Assembly: GCF_002258315.1 (NCBI RefSeq)
Contig: NZ_NOYD01000001.1
Span: 372,001-436,000 of the forward strand
DNA length: 64,000 nt
Direction: 5' to 3'
Origin: Rhodococcus sp. 06-462-5
GTDB taxonomy: Bacteria; Actinomycetota; Actinomycetes; Mycobacteriales; Mycobacteriaceae
Shown here: piece after piece, positions 1 to 8,789 of the stretch
Layout of the letters: every line of letters starts with the position of its first letter
Position numbering within the stretch: the stretch's first letter is position 1
Made by a program: the position numbers and the translations under genes
The notes under the pieces: model-generated
Told to the model about the DNA's origin: nothing
Databases searched by the model: none
The model's input: the letters and a program-made list of their open reading frames with translations, nothing else

Positions 1-108
1 CGCTGACGCTCACGCAGTACGGCAGCGGACGAACGCGTCGACGCGGGGCGGAGTCGTCTCCGTATGCACGGATGGCATCGAGCTCGGTGGCGTCGAGCTG
101 GGGTGATC
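1..108 (-). pseudogene. 3' fragment of a duplicated small gene
   Basis: Read on the minus strand, this stretch encodes SPQLDATELDAIRAY followed by PRRRVRPLPYCVSVS. It matches the last ~37 residues of the intact gene at 1705-2031, with a 3-residue deletion. The matching frame has a TGA immediately upstream (about position 108) and no start codon or RBS, so only the tail of the gene remains. It runs off the left edge of the window. Similarity ends just before the marR stop codon at 117. I read it as a decayed duplicate; the protein family is unknown. Confidence 0.7.
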
Positions 109-116
109 ACCCGCGG

Positions 117-617
117 TCAGACGCCGCCGGTGTCTCCGAGAGAGATCGACAACTTTCGCAGAAGCCGCTCCAGCTCGCTTCGTTCGTCGGGTTCGAGATC
201 CGATACCAGGCGGGCTGCATTGGCCACATGGCCGTCCACGACGCGTTCGACCACGTCGTGTCCCTCGGCCGTCAGCGTGATCAGAATGCTGCGCCGGTTC
301 GCAGGGTCGGTTTCGCGGGTCAGAAGACCCTTCGTCACCAGGCGGTCCACCCGGTTGGTCATCGCGGCCGAGCCGACCATCGTGCGGGCGACCAGGTCTT
401 TCGGCGTCAGAGTGTAGGGCGGCCCCGACCTGCGCAACGTCGCCAGCACGTCGAATTCCCAGGGCTCCATGTTCTCCCCGGCGAAGTAGCCACGGATCTC
501 GTGTTCGACCAATCGCGAGGTCCGCGACAGTCGCCCGACCAAGCCCATGGGTGATGCCTCCATCTCGGGCCGCTCTCGTTTCCATTGCTCCAAGAACGAA
601 TCGACTGCGTCGGTCAA
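117..617 (-). CDS. MarR-family transcriptional regulator
   Basis: A winged-helix MarR regulator of about 166 aa. The recognition-helix region reads DLVARTMVGSAAMTNRVDRL and is followed by the wing with DPANRRS, the usual D-x-R-x-x-R-x pattern. I chose the TTG at 617 because AAGGAG lies 6 nt upstream of it. An in-frame ATG at 662 has no RBS and sits inside a palindrome, so it is more likely 5' UTR. The gene is divergent from the EamA exporter and probably represses both itself and the exporter through two TTCGA-N2-TCGAA sites. The inducing ligand cannot be read from the sequence. Confidence 0.9.
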   Translation of the reverse strand: MTDAVDSFLEQWKRERPEMEASPMGLVGRLSRTSRLVEHEIRGYFAGENMEPWEFDVLATLRRSGPPYTLTPKDLVARTMVGSAAMTNRVDRLVTKGLLTRETDPANRRSILITLTAEGHDVVERVVDGHVANAARLVSDLEPDERSELERLLRKLSISLGDTGGV

Positions 618-654
618 CGAACTCTCCTTGCGCACTGCGGATGGCAATCGATAT

Positions 655-666
655 TTCGACATCGAA
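655..666. promoter_or_regulatory. MarR operator copy 1
   Basis: TTCGA-CA-TCGAA, a perfect 5-bp inverted repeat with a 2-bp spacer, lying in the divergent marR/EamA region upstream of the preferred marR start. It is one of two identical sites. The link to this MarR protein is inferred from position. Confidence 0.65.
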
Positions 667-714
667 CCGTTTGACGAACGGTAGCACCTGCCCTATTCTT
701 TCGACGGGGAACAA

Positions 715-726
715 TTCGACATCGAA
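715..726. promoter_or_regulatory. MarR operator copy 2
   Basis: The same palindrome TTCGA-CA-TCGAA, exactly 60 bp from the first copy and about 18 bp upstream of the exporter start at 744. A 13-base stretch including the palindrome is identical in the two copies. The placement suits repression of the exporter promoter. Confidence 0.65.
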
Positions 727-743
727 CTATTCGGGAACGAGAC

Positions 744-1724
744 ATGAGGCCTTCAGAAGGAACTTCCGTAGCGGACGCGATCAGGTGTCGTGCACGCCGT
801 GCCGGTTCGATGAAATCCGGGAGCACGGTGCGCGATTCGTTGCTGACCGTCCTTGCGCCCGCGGTCTGGGGAAGCACGTACCTCGTGACGACCGAACTCC
901 TTCCGCCCGACCGTCCTCTTCTGGCGTCGGTCGTGCGTGCACTGCCCGCCGGTCTGATCCTTGTCGCGTTGGGACGCGTTTTACCGCACGGAATCTGGTG
1001 GTGGCGCGCGATCGTGCTCGGTGTGCTCAATATCGGCGCGTTCTTCTACTTTCTGTTCGTTGCGGCGTATCACCTGCCCGGCGGTGTCGCGGCACTCGTC
1101 ATGAGTGTTCAGCCGATGATCGTGCTCGTTCTCGGTGTGGGACTGCTCGGGGCAAGGATCAAGAGCACGCACATCGTTGCCTGTGCCATGGGTGCGGTGG
1201 GGGTGGGACTTCTCGTCCTCCAGCCGAACGCCGGACTGGATCCGATCGGGGTCCTCGCAGGACTCGCGGGGGCGGCGAGCATGGCCTCCGGGCTGGTGCT
1301 GACGAAGAGATGGGGCAGACCCGAGGGCGTCGGAGTGCTGACGTTCACCGGATGGCAGCTGACGGTGGGAGGCTCGGTTCTGTGCCCGTTCATGCTGTTC
1401 GGAGAAGGTCTTCCTGACTCCATCACGGCAGAGAACGTCTCCGGGTTCCTCTACCTCAGTGTGATCGGCGCGCTTCTCGCCTACGCGGTGTGGTTCCGCG
1501 GTATCGGCACACTTCCCGCGCTTGCTGTGTCGTTTCTGTCGTTCGCGAGCCCACTCGCGGCAACTGTGCTCGGGTACCTCGTTCTCGGCCAGTCACTCTC
1601 GACTCTGCAACTGGTCGGTGCTGCGACCGTCGTCGCAGCAGTGATCATCGCGCAACCGATCCGCACCCCCTGGCCATTCCCGAGCGCGGTCCAGTGCTCC
1701 CGCTTCAGTCTTCGAGGACGCTGA
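744..1724 (+). CDS. EamA/DMT-superfamily exporter
   Basis: 326 aa with about ten hydrophobic segments arranged as two EamA repeats (about residues 30-165 and 175-305). An early WGSTYLVTTELLP segment and GPSR-like turns are typical of drug/metabolite transporters. The start at 744 has a weak GAACGAG RBS; an ATG at 810 (MKSGST) is an alternative. The divergent MarR suggests efflux of a toxic or signalling compound. The C-terminal tail after the last helix is basic and overlaps the convergent gene at 1705-2031 by 20 bp, so that end may have been acquired when the cassette joined its present neighbour. Confidence 0.88.
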   Translation: MRPSEGTSVADAIRCRARRAGSMKSGSTVRDSLLTVLAPAVWGSTYLVTTELLPPDRPLLASVVRALPAGLILVALGRVLPHGIWWWRAIVLGVLNIGAFFYFLFVAAYHLPGGVAALVMSVQPMIVLVLGVGLLGARIKSTHIVACAMGAVGVGLLVLQPNAGLDPIGVLAGLAGAASMASGLVLTKRWGRPEGVGVLTFTGWQLTVGGSVLCPFMLFGEGLPDSITAENVSGFLYLSVIGALLAYAVWFRGIGTLPALAVSFLSFASPLAATVLGYLVLGQSLSTLQLVGAATVVAAVIIAQPIRTPWPFPSAVQCSRFSLRGR

Positions 1725-2031
1725 CGCTCACGCCGTACGGCAGGAAGCGGACGCGTCGACGCGGGTCGGTGTTGTCCTTGTGTGCACGGAGGGCATCGAG
1801 TTCGGTGGCGTAGAGCTGGTCGATCTGCGGTGATCCGGCGTCGTCGACGCTGTAGATCGCCCAGACTCCGTCACCCTTCTGACCTGTGGTTTCAGGCTCC
1901 GGCGGAGCTTTGGGTGCGCCGGAGCCCGAGGCGAACAGGGAGCCGACCACCTCACGCAGGCCCTCGGTTGCCTCACGGGCGAACTTGTCGAAGTCATCGG
2001 ATCCGAATCCGAAGGGTCCTTGGTTGGCCAT
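1705..2031 (-). CDS. Small soluble protein of unknown function
   Basis: 108 aa starting MANQGPFGFGSDDFDKF. The start at 2031 has a strong AGGAGGT RBS. The N-terminal third looks helical, a Pro/Ala-rich linker follows, and the C-terminal half reads GVWAIYSVDD then RRRVRFLPYGVSVSVLED, a compact alpha/beta region. I do not recognise the family. The extreme 3' end is duplicated at positions 1-108. It is divergent from the hydrolase at 2062 with only 30 bp between starts. Confidence 0.8.
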   Translation of the reverse strand: MANQGPFGFGSDDFDKFAREATEGLREVVGSLFASGSGAPKAPPEPETTGQKGDGVWAIYSVDDAGSPQIDQLYATELDALRAHKDNTDPRRRVRFLPYGVSVSVLED

Positions 2032-2061
2032 GGCAGTACCTCCTGAAGGTGATACTCCAGT

Positions 2062-2811
2062 ATGCGCGTTTTCTCCGAACAGCCGCCGTGCGTACGAACG
2101 TTCACCCTGCCGGGCGACTCCGAACCGGCCATGGTGTTCCTGCACGGGCTCGGTTCGGCCGGCGTCCCGGCGTTCGGCGCGATCGCCACGGACTCTGCCT
2201 TCGAGGGCCGAGAGCGCCTACTGCCGGATCTGCTCGGATTCGGATTCAGCGACCGTCCGCACGACATCGGATACTCGCTCGACGACCATGCTGCGGCCAT
2301 CGCGGACATGCTCGATCGACGGAATCTCTCGTCGGTGGACCTGGTGGGTCACAGCCTGGGTGGATCGATCGCCACCGTGCTCGCGTACCGCAGGCCGGAT
2401 CTGGTGGGCCGACTGATCGTGCTCGAACCCAACCTGCTGCCGTGGGACGGTACCGCCAGCATCGAGATCGCTCGGAAAACCGAAGGCGAATTCGTCGAGT
2501 CCGGCATCTCGGAGCTCATTACCGCCGCCGATCCGGAGTGGGCGTCCACCCTGCGCGTTGCCGATCCGGTCGCCCTTCACCGCACTGCGGTCGGGCTGTG
2601 TGTGGGACCGGAGCCGACGATTCGGTCAATGTTCGAGTCGCTGACGGTGCCGAGGGTGTTCGGGTACGGAGATCGCACGGGCCCGCCGAGTCAGGAGGCC
2701 GAACTGATCAGCGCTGGAGTCGAGGTCGTACGAGTCGCCGATGCCGGGCACGTCATGATGGCCGACAACCCTGCCGGTGTGGTCGAGGTACTACGCGCCG
2801 CCCTGCTGTAG
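2062..2811 (+). CDS. Alpha/beta-hydrolase
   Basis: 249 aa alpha/beta-hydrolase fold. It has the HGLG oxyanion-hole loop near residue 28, the nucleophile elbow GHSLGG (Ser98), an acid candidate at Asp204 and the catalytic His230 in DAGHVM. It is a cytoplasmic esterase/lipase-like enzyme and the substrate is not evident. The 3' end overlaps the convergent AIM24 gene by 21 bp. Confidence 0.85.
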   Translation: MRVFSEQPPCVRTFTLPGDSEPAMVFLHGLGSAGVPAFGAIATDSAFEGRERLLPDLLGFGFSDRPHDIGYSLDDHAAAIADMLDRRNLSSVDLVGHSLGGSIATVLAYRRPDLVGRLIVLEPNLLPWDGTASIEIARKTEGEFVESGISELITAADPEWASTLRVADPVALHRTAVGLCVGPEPTIRSMFESLTVPRVFGYGDRTGPPSQEAELISAGVEVVRVADAGHVMMADNPAGVVEVLRAALL

Positions 2812-3543
2812 TCGGGCTCCGATGGAGTTGTGCAGAGATCTCAAGGAGTTCTGGCCCAGCGAGACCGTCTGCGATTCGACGTACCGCAACAGATGTGAAT
2901 CGTTGAGAACCTTCTCGCTCGATTGGATCAGCACTGTGCCTGCACCGGTGAAGTCGAACTGTCGCTCCTCGCCGCTGTTGGCACCGAGAAATCCGCGGGC
3001 TGCCCCGAGGAAGTTCTGCATCCAGTCGGCGTCGAAGTGATGCGAGGGTGACGGGCAATCCGCCCATCCCACAAGCGCTTCCGGGTCGATGCGCAGCGGC
3101 GGCTCGGCGAACATGACGGTGCCGTTGGACGAGGCCAGGAACTTACCGGTACCGAGCAGGGTGAGAAATCCGGGGACGATGGACTGCTTGAGATCCAGAG
3201 TCGGCTCGAACGCAAGCAGATTCGCGGCTCGGATCGTCAGGTTGCCGTCGTCGAGGTCGTAGCTGTTGATGTTGAATCCGCGGTCGCCGAGAATCAGCTT
3301 GCCCTGACCCTGCGCGAGAACCCAGTCGTTCGAGTAGAGCGGAGACGAGAACCGCGCCGCCACGATGGCGGGCATCGACGTCTGCCCGAGTGGTTCGAAG
3401 CGAACGTTGCCGTAGTACGCGATCATCGCGCCCTTCGACGTGAACCACGGCTGGCCTGCGAGTTCGACGCAGAACGCGTAGTCGTTGCCCGGGACGTTGT
3501 CGTTGACCGGCAGCGTGTAGGGGGTGTGGATTTCGAGACCCAT
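2791..3543 (-). CDS. AIM24-family protein (third of three)
   Basis: 250 aa, starting MGLEIHTPYTLPVNDN after GAGGAG. It is an all-beta AIM24/TIGR00266 (DUF124)-type protein with repeated G-x-G and hydrophobic strand motifs such as AQGQGKLILGDRGFNI. It is the last gene of a same-strand trio. Family members are known from bacteria and as a mitochondrial protein, but the biochemical role is unclear. It is somewhat longer and more diverged than its two neighbours. Confidence 0.8.
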   Translation of the reverse strand: MGLEIHTPYTLPVNDNVPGNDYAFCVELAGQPWFTSKGAMIAYYGNVRFEPLGQTSMPAIVAARFSSPLYSNDWVLAQGQGKLILGDRGFNINSYDLDDGNLTIRAANLLAFEPTLDLKQSIVPGFLTLLGTGKFLASSNGTVMFAEPPLRIDPEALVGWADCPSPSHHFDADWMQNFLGAARGFLGANSGEERQFDFTGAGTVLIQSSEKVLNDSHLLRYVESQTVSLGQNSLRSLHNSIGARLQQGGA

Positions 3544-3554
3544 GAGATTGCTCC

Positions 3555-4232
3555 TCAGAACTTCTGCTCGGACGCCTGCACCCACACGGTGCCCATACCG
3601 GTCATCTTCAGCTGGATGGCCTCACCGCTGCCCTTGCCGACGGCGTCCCGCCACCCGACGTTCGCGGAGATGTCGACGTTGATGTTGCCGATGTGGCACA
3701 CGTACGCCTGCGGATCGACCACGACCATGGGGTTGTTCGGTCCGACCTGCAGTGGAGTTGCGCCGCCGTGCGAGAGAACCGCAACGCTGCCCTGGCCGGT
3801 GAGCTGTGTCGTGAACAGACCCTGCCCGGTCATCGCACCGCGCACTGCACCGCGAACACCGCCCTGCGAGGTCAACGCGACGATGGAACTCTGGAGGTAG
3901 CCGTCGTGTACCAGAAGTCGATCGGCTTCGACGGTGAGCATCGAGGACCCGTCGAGATGGATCACCTCGATGTACAGCCCGGCGTGGCCGTAGAAGACCT
4001 CACCCTGACCCTCGGCGGCCATCATCGCCACGTGCTCACCTGCCATCATCCGGCCTGCCATCCCCGCCATGCCGCCCATGCCCGGCATGGCTCCGGCCGA
4101 ACCGCCCATCGAGTGCGGAACGAACCGTACGTCGCCGGTGTAGTAGAGCATCGATCCACGACGCGCGAGCACGTTCTGATTAGGTGCCAGAACGGATTTC
4201 ACGACTTTGCTGTTGACGAGTTCGAGCGGCAC
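3555..4232 (-). CDS. AIM24-family protein (second of three)
   Basis: 225 aa with a GTG start at 4232, one base after the upstream gene's stop and with GAGGAG upstream, so it is translationally coupled. It has an AIM24 beta-sandwich with the family-typical stretch MTGQGLFTTQLTGQGSVAVLSHGG and the C-terminal GSGEAIQLKMTGMGTVWVQ. A Gly/Met-rich insertion (GAMPGMGGMAGMAGRMM, about residues 47-63) sits where the preceding paralogue has GMGGGGG. It may form homo- or hetero-oligomers with the other two copies, by inference from the gene arrangement. Confidence 0.85.
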   Translation of the reverse strand: MPLELVNSKVVKSVLAPNQNVLARRGSMLYYTGDVRFVPHSMGGSAGAMPGMGGMAGMAGRMMAGEHVAMMAAEGQGEVFYGHAGLYIEVIHLDGSSMLTVEADRLLVHDGYLQSSIVALTSQGGVRGAVRGAMTGQGLFTTQLTGQGSVAVLSHGGATPLQVGPNNPMVVVDPQAYVCHIGNINVDISANVGWRDAVGKGSGEAIQLKMTGMGTVWVQASEQKF

Positions 4233-4233
4233 G

Positions 4234-4878
4234 TCAGCGCTCCTCGGGTTGGATGTAGACGACGCCCTGGCCGTCGAAGCGGAGGGAGAACGCCTCGCCG
4301 CTACCGCCGCCGATGGCGGAGCGCCACGTGACGTCGGTGACGAAGCTCTGATTCAGCTGGCCACGGTGGGCAACGAACGCGTCGGGATCGACGACGAGTG
4401 GGTACTGCGGATCGACGGCGAGGGCGATGATCGGTCCACCCTTCGAAAGCAACGCCACGGTGCCCGACCCACTGACGACGGTGGTGAACAAACCCTGCCC
4501 CGATGTTGCGCCACGAAGACCGGAGAACTTGACATCGGTCTTCAATTGCCCTGTGAGAGCGAGCAATTGGGAGGATTCGACGTGGAGATTGTCGCCCTGT
4601 ACCTCGACGAGAGTGATGTCCTGAGCGTCGACGGCGAAGTAGACGGTGCCCTTGCCGGACACGTCCATCAACTTCAGCGACTCGCCGGTCACCTTCTGTT
4701 TCAGGGCCGCGCGGAATCCTCCGCCGCCACCCATTCCCGCGTTCTTGAAGGTGACGTCGCCCTCGTACGCCACCATCGAACCCGACATCGCGCGCAGGGA
4801 GTCGCCGGTCAGGTCTGCGACCAAGACACGGTGCCCGTTCATCCTCAGCTGAGCCACGGGGGAACTATGCCACTGCAC
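4234..4878 (-). CDS. AIM24-family protein (first of three)
   Basis: 214 aa with a GTG start at 4878 (MQWHSSPVAQL). It carries the AIM24 core ATSGQGLFTTVVSGSGTVALL and the C-terminal GGGSGEAFSLRFDGQGVVYIQPEER, closely paralogous to the next gene. First cistron of the trio. A poorly conserved glycine loop (AGMGGGGGF) lies near residue 50. No signal peptide or membrane segment. Confidence 0.85.
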   Translation of the reverse strand: MQWHSSPVAQLRMNGHRVLVADLTGDSLRAMSGSMVAYEGDVTFKNAGMGGGGGFRAALKQKVTGESLKLMDVSGKGTVYFAVDAQDITLVEVQGDNLHVESSQLLALTGQLKTDVKFSGLRGATSGQGLFTTVVSGSGTVALLSKGGPIIALAVDPQYPLVVDPDAFVAHRGQLNQSFVTDVTWRSAIGGGSGEAFSLRFDGQGVVYIQPEER

Positions 4879-4908
4879 GCGCCCCCGCGGCTACTGCTGG
4901 AGAAAAAT

Positions 4909-5886
4909 CTAGACGAGCGGCTTCAGGGCCTTACCTGCCAGTTCGACGGCTCCCGGCTGGTGTCCGTTGGTGATCAGGTTGATGATGATGCCGTCGATAC
5001 CCTGATCGAGCACGCGCTTCTGCACCTGTTCGGCCACGTCGTCGGGAGTCCCGCAGAAGTGGCGATCGGTGGCCTTCGCCGCGTCCTCCTCCGACAGGTT
5101 CGTCAGATCGAGGCCCTGCTTGAGCACGAACTCGCGCTGCAGTTCCTTGGCCTTGTCGCCGTCCTCATCGACGATGACGAACGCGAGGAAGCTAGTCTCG
5201 AGGTCCTTGGGATCGCGATCGACTTCCTCGCAACGGGCCTGCACGGCAGCCATCTTGCGCGGCAATTCGTTTGCGTCGCAGATGATGTTGAGGTGATCGG
5301 CGAACTGTGCGGCCAATCCGAACGTCTTCTTCTCGCCACCGCCGCCGAGCATGATCGGCAAATCGTCGCGAATGCGGGGCTCGTTCATCGCGTTCTCGAC
5401 CTGGTACCAGAGGCCGTCGAATGTGGGGCGCTGTCCGCGCAGCATCGGTTCGATGATCTGCAGTGCCTCGTCGAGACGCTCGAAACGGTCGGTGAAGGTG
5501 CCGAATTCGAGTCCGAAGCTCTGGTGCTCGAGCTCGTACCAGCCGGCACCGATACCGAGGATCGCGCGCCCGCCGCTGACGACGTCGAGCGTGGTGACGG
5601 TCTTGGCCAAAATCGCCGGATTGCGGTAGGTGTTGCCGGTGACCAGCGCGGAGAGCTGGATGGTGTCGGTGGCCGTCGCGAGGGCGGACAGCGCGGAGTA
5701 GGCCTCGAGCATCGGCTCGTCTGGCTTGCCGATTCCGGGGAGTTGGTAAAAGTGATCCATCACGAATGCGGTGTCGAACCCGGCCGCTTCGGCCTCGCGC
5801 GCCTGCGCGATGACCTGGGGAAAGAGTTCTGCGACCGAACCGTCGTAGCTGAAGTTGGGCATCTGGTAACCGAGGCGAATAGTCAC
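4909..5886 (-). CDS. F420-dependent LLM-class oxidoreductase
   Basis: 325 aa, GTG start at 5886 ([14 protein letters not shown]). It is a luciferase-like TIM barrel with [20 protein letters not shown] near the N terminus and the flavin-loop segment [22 protein letters not shown]. These features match the Rv1855c-type F420-dependent group. It probably performs hydride transfer with F420H2 on an unknown substrate. The start keeps the first beta strand; longer upstream starts read into low-complexity Arg-rich shadow sequence. Confidence 0.88.
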   Translation of the reverse strand: MTIRLGYQMPNFSYDGSVAELFPQVIAQAREAEAAGFDTAFVMDHFYQLPGIGKPDEPMLEAYSALSALATATDTIQLSALVTGNTYRNPAILAKTVTTLDVVSGGRAILGIGAGWYELEHQSFGLEFGTFTDRFERLDEALQIIEPMLRGQRPTFDGLWYQVENAMNEPRIRDDLPIMLGGGGEKKTFGLAAQFADHLNIICDANELPRKMAAVQARCEEVDRDPKDLETSFLAFVIVDEDGDKAKELQREFVLKQGLDLTNLSEEDAAKATDRHFCGTPDDVAEQVQKRVLDQGIDGIIINLITNGHQPGAVELAGKALKPLV

Positions 5887-5945
5887 GAGATCCACGCTAC
5901 TCGGATATCCGCCCGCGGCACGTGCGAGAGCGCGATAATTCGACG

Positions 5946-6326
5946 ATGACATCCTTGGAGCTGACCAGGCAACCGTTCTCCGGATTCGCCGTCGACGACC
6001 TGCAGGCGGCGCGCACGTTCTACGCCGAGACCCTCGGACTGACGGTGACCGAGAACGAGATGGGCATGCTCGAGCTGCACCTCGGCACCGGAGCGATGGT
6101 GCTGATCTATCCACGTCCCGCGCACGTGCCTGCCCAGTACACGATCTTGAACTTCCCGGTTGCCGACATCGACAGTGCGGTCGACACCCTGATCGCGAAA
6201 GGGATTGTGTTCGAGCAGTACCCGGATATGGGCACCGATGAGAAGGGAATCTTTCGACACGGCGGACCGCTGATTGCCTGGTTCACCGACCCGGCGGGCA
6301 ATGTGTTGTCGGTATTGCAGGATTGA
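5946..6326 (+). CDS. VOC-family (glyoxalase/dioxygenase-like) protein
   Basis: 126 aa single-domain vicinal-oxygen-chelate fold. It contains [21 protein letters not shown] and a second half ending in [16 protein letters not shown]. Candidate metal or substrate residues are Glu in MLELHLG and the C-terminal acidic turn. The start at 5946 keeps the first strand; an upstream GTG at 5922 is possible. Function beyond the fold is not evident. Confidence 0.85.
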   Translation: MTSLELTRQPFSGFAVDDLQAARTFYAETLGLTVTENEMGMLELHLGTGAMVLIYPRPAHVPAQYTILNFPVADIDSAVDTLIAKGIVFEQYPDMGTDEKGIFRHGGPLIAWFTDPAGNVLSVLQD

Positions 6327-6329
6327 CCT

Positions 6330-7439
6330 TTACGCGGTCGGCATTCCCGGGGCGAGAGTGACTGTGCCGGAGCTGGTTACGCCCGCATCATCGACCCATT
6401 CGACGACGGCGGAATCGCCCGGGCGACGTCCGAGTAGCGCCTCCGACAGGTCCGAGGAGGATCCGATGTCGGTGCCGTCGAACGTCACGATCACGTCTCC
6501 CGCAGACAACCCCAACGCCTCCGCTGGGGAATCGAATGTCACCGATACGACGGCCGCCCCGACCGCCGGCCTGTTCTCGAAGACGGACACATCGCGCACC
6601 GAGACTCCGAAATACGGTGTGGGGCCAACGTGTACCGTGCCGCCGGACCGGCCCGCGACCACCTGATCGAGCACCGCGACCGCCTCGGAGATCGGGACGG
6701 CATAGGCCTCGGGGGCCTGCGGCGGCGTGTTTTCCGTACCGTTGCGGGCCTCGTCGGACAACCCCGCGGTGTTCACGCCCACCACACGGCCCCAGGCGTC
6801 GAAGAGTGGCCCACCCGAATCCCCTGCTCGCACATCGGCATCGACGCGAATCATTCGCTCCAACGTATTCCGCGAACCGTCCACCGAACTGCGCGTACGC
6901 ACCTGCTGATCGAGAGCGGTCACCGCTCCCGGTGCAGGCACCAATACCCCTGCACCCGAGGCATTTCCGATGGCAGTCACCGCATCACCCACCTCCGGAA
7001 GTGGGTCCGGGGCAAGCTCGACCACCGGCAGGTCGGCCGCGGTGATCAACTGCACGACCGCCACGTCACGGGACTTGTCGTAACCCAACACGGTGGCGTC
7101 GTAAATCAGTCCGTTGCCCATGTGCACTGCGCTGATCTCGGTGGCGTTCTCGACGACGTGGAAGTTGGTGAGCACGATTCCGTCGGGTGCGACGACGAAG
7201 CCGGTGCCCGCGACCCCAGAAAATCCTGCGGACGCCGAGAGCGTGACGACGGTGGGAGCGACGCGAGCCGAGAGCTCCTCGAGCGATAGCGGTGGCGGTT
7301 CGACGACGGGGGCAGCCGGTGCGACGGGTGCCGGCGCGGCCACGAAATCCGCGGTTCCGGGATCGAGTTGCGGCGTCGCGAAGAGCCACACACCGGCAGC
7401 GACCAGCGTCAGCACCACCGCTCGTCCACCCGACCGCAT
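6330..7439 (-). CDS. HtrA-like serine protease with PDZ domain
   Basis: 369 aa. It has an N-terminal signal anchor (about residues 6-22), a Pro/Ala-rich linker to about residue 50, a trypsin-like S1C domain with catalytic triad His94 (TNFHVV), Asp125 (SRDVAVV) and Ser208 (GDSGGPLF), and a C-terminal PDZ domain (about 285-360; GLSAGDVIVTFDG). It is expected to act outside the membrane as a quality-control or signalling protease, as actinobacterial PepD/HtrA relatives do. Convergent with the VOC gene, 3 bp apart. Confidence 0.92.
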   Translation of the reverse strand: MRSGGRAVVLTLVAAGVWLFATPQLDPGTADFVAAPAPVAPAAPVVEPPPLSLEELSARVAPTVVTLSASAGFSGVAGTGFVVAPDGIVLTNFHVVENATEISAVHMGNGLIYDATVLGYDKSRDVAVVQLITAADLPVVELAPDPLPEVGDAVTAIGNASGAGVLVPAPGAVTALDQQVRTRSSVDGSRNTLERMIRVDADVRAGDSGGPLFDAWGRVVGVNTAGLSDEARNGTENTPPQAPEAYAVPISEAVAVLDQVVAGRSGGTVHVGPTPYFGVSVRDVSVFENRPAVGAAVVSVTFDSPAEALGLSAGDVIVTFDGTDIGSSSDLSEALLGRRPGDSAVVEWVDDAGVTSSGTVTLAPGMPTA

Positions 7440-7493
7440 AGAACCGATTATGGTCCGACATCGATGGTGGTGCCAGCTACTCGACGATCATGG

Positions 7494-7880
7494 CTACCGG
7501 TACCAGCGCCAGAGTCGCGGAGCTGTGCAGACCAGCAGCACCGCCAAGACAGTGACCACGGCCTGTCCGACGCGACCTGCCGTCATTCCGTCCGTCGGAT
7601 CGTGAGGCGGGTAGTTCACGACGGCGTTGGCCGCCGCATCGACAAGCAAGATCGCTGCGCCCAAGACCAATCCGATACGTCTGCGTCGAGCAATGAGAAC
7701 TGCCGCGAGCGGATCGAGGACGACGAGCGCGACGAAGAACCACGCGACAACTACCGGTACCCCCGGATAAGGATCGGATCCACCGCCGACGAGCTGCACC
7801 AGATGAACTGCCGTGCCGTAAGCGAATACGGCCGTGAACAGATACGTCAGCACATCGACGTGCCGTGGGGCGGATCGCAC
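7494..7880 (-). CDS. Small four-helix membrane protein
   Basis: 128 aa with four hydrophobic segments (about residues 9-30, 40-60, 67-88 and 103-122). A basic RRRR loop follows helix 2 and a WRWYR C terminus. No recognised domain. It is divergent from the DUF72 gene with 34 bp between starts, and lies upstream of the protease on the same strand with a 54-bp gap, so co-transcription is possible. Confidence 0.75.
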   Translation of the reverse strand: MRSAPRHVDVLTYLFTAVFAYGTAVHLVQLVGGGSDPYPGVPVVVAWFFVALVVLDPLAAVLIARRRRIGLVLGAAILLVDAAANAVVNYPPHDPTDGMTAGRVGQAVVTVLAVLLVCTAPRLWRWYR

Positions 7881-7914
7881 GGAAACGACGGTACCGCCCG
7901 TCTACAGTCTGCAC

Positions 7915-8748
7915 ATGTCCGCGTCGCATCGCCCCCGAGTCCTGATCGGCATCTCCGGTTGGACGTACGCGCCGTGGCGAGGCGATTTCTATCCGGCGGG
8001 CCTGGCTCATCGCAAGGAGCTCGGGTACGCATCGGAACATCTGACGTCGATCGAGATCAACGGCACCTTCTATGCGATGCAGAAGCCGTCGAGCTTCACC
8101 AAATGGCACGACGAGACGCCGGACGACTTCGTCTTCTCCATCAAGGGTGGTCGCTACGTCACCCACATCAAACGGCTCGTCGGGGTCGAGGCAGCGCTCG
8201 CGAACTTCTTCGCCACCGGAGTGTTGACGCTGGGCGACAAGCTCGGGCCGTTTCTGTGGCAGTTGCCACCGAACCTCGAGTTCGACGCGCAGAAGTTGTC
8301 GGACTTCTTTGCCATGTTGCCTCGGACAATTTCTGCTGCAGTCACGCTGGCTCAGTCACGCGACGACAAGCTGGCCGAGGATCGAGTGTTGTTGCCGCCT
8401 GCGTCGTCCCGGCGGCTTCGGCACTGCGTGGAGGCTCGGCATCAGAGCTTCGCCACCGACGAGGCCGTGGAGTTGTTGCGAGAGAACGATATTGCGTTCG
8501 TTGTCGCCGATACTGCCGGCAAGTATCCGTACGTCGACACTCCGACAGCCGATTTCATGTACGCCCGCCTGCACGGCGACGAGGAGCTGTATGCCAGCGG
8601 TTACACGGATGAGGCGCTCGATCGATGGGCCGCGAAGATCTCGGACTGGACGGCCACGGGCCTCGACGTCCACGTGTACTTCGACAACGACATCAAGGGA
8701 TACGCACCCTTCGATGCCATGAAACTGATCGAGCGAATCGGCAGGTGA
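7915..8748 (+). CDS. DUF72 domain protein
   Basis: 277 aa DUF72 (TIM-barrel-like) protein. It starts MSASHRPRVLIGISGWTYAPWRGDFYP and contains YASEHLTSIEINGTFY, VFSIKGGRYVTHIKRL, EARHQSF and the C-terminal HVYFDNDIKGYAPFDA, all family hallmarks. The function is not established. The ATG at 7915 is chosen because the domain starts there; upstream in-frame sequence is not conserved-looking. Confidence 0.9.
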   Translation: MSASHRPRVLIGISGWTYAPWRGDFYPAGLAHRKELGYASEHLTSIEINGTFYAMQKPSSFTKWHDETPDDFVFSIKGGRYVTHIKRLVGVEAALANFFATGVLTLGDKLGPFLWQLPPNLEFDAQKLSDFFAMLPRTISAAVTLAQSRDDKLAEDRVLLPPASSRRLRHCVEARHQSFATDEAVELLRENDIAFVVADTAGKYPYVDTPTADFMYARLHGDEELYASGYTDEALDRWAAKISDWTATGLDVHVYFDNDIKGYAPFDAMKLIERIGR

Positions 8749-8789
8749 GTATTCGGCTCTCTAGCTGGTTCAGTAGATCTACAGATAGT

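Noticed and set aside
618-662. marR start at ATG 662
   Set aside because: No RBS, overlaps a palindromic operator; TTG 617 has AAGGAG at proper spacing.
3990-4090. Tandem repeat in the second AIM24 gene
   Set aside because: A short Gly/Met-rich loop, not a DNA repeat array; no CRISPR-like spacing anywhere in the window.
4207-5949. 580-codon plus-strand open frame
   Set aside because: Antisense shadow of two AIM24 genes and the LLM oxidoreductase; it has no domain and the opposite strand shows clear families.
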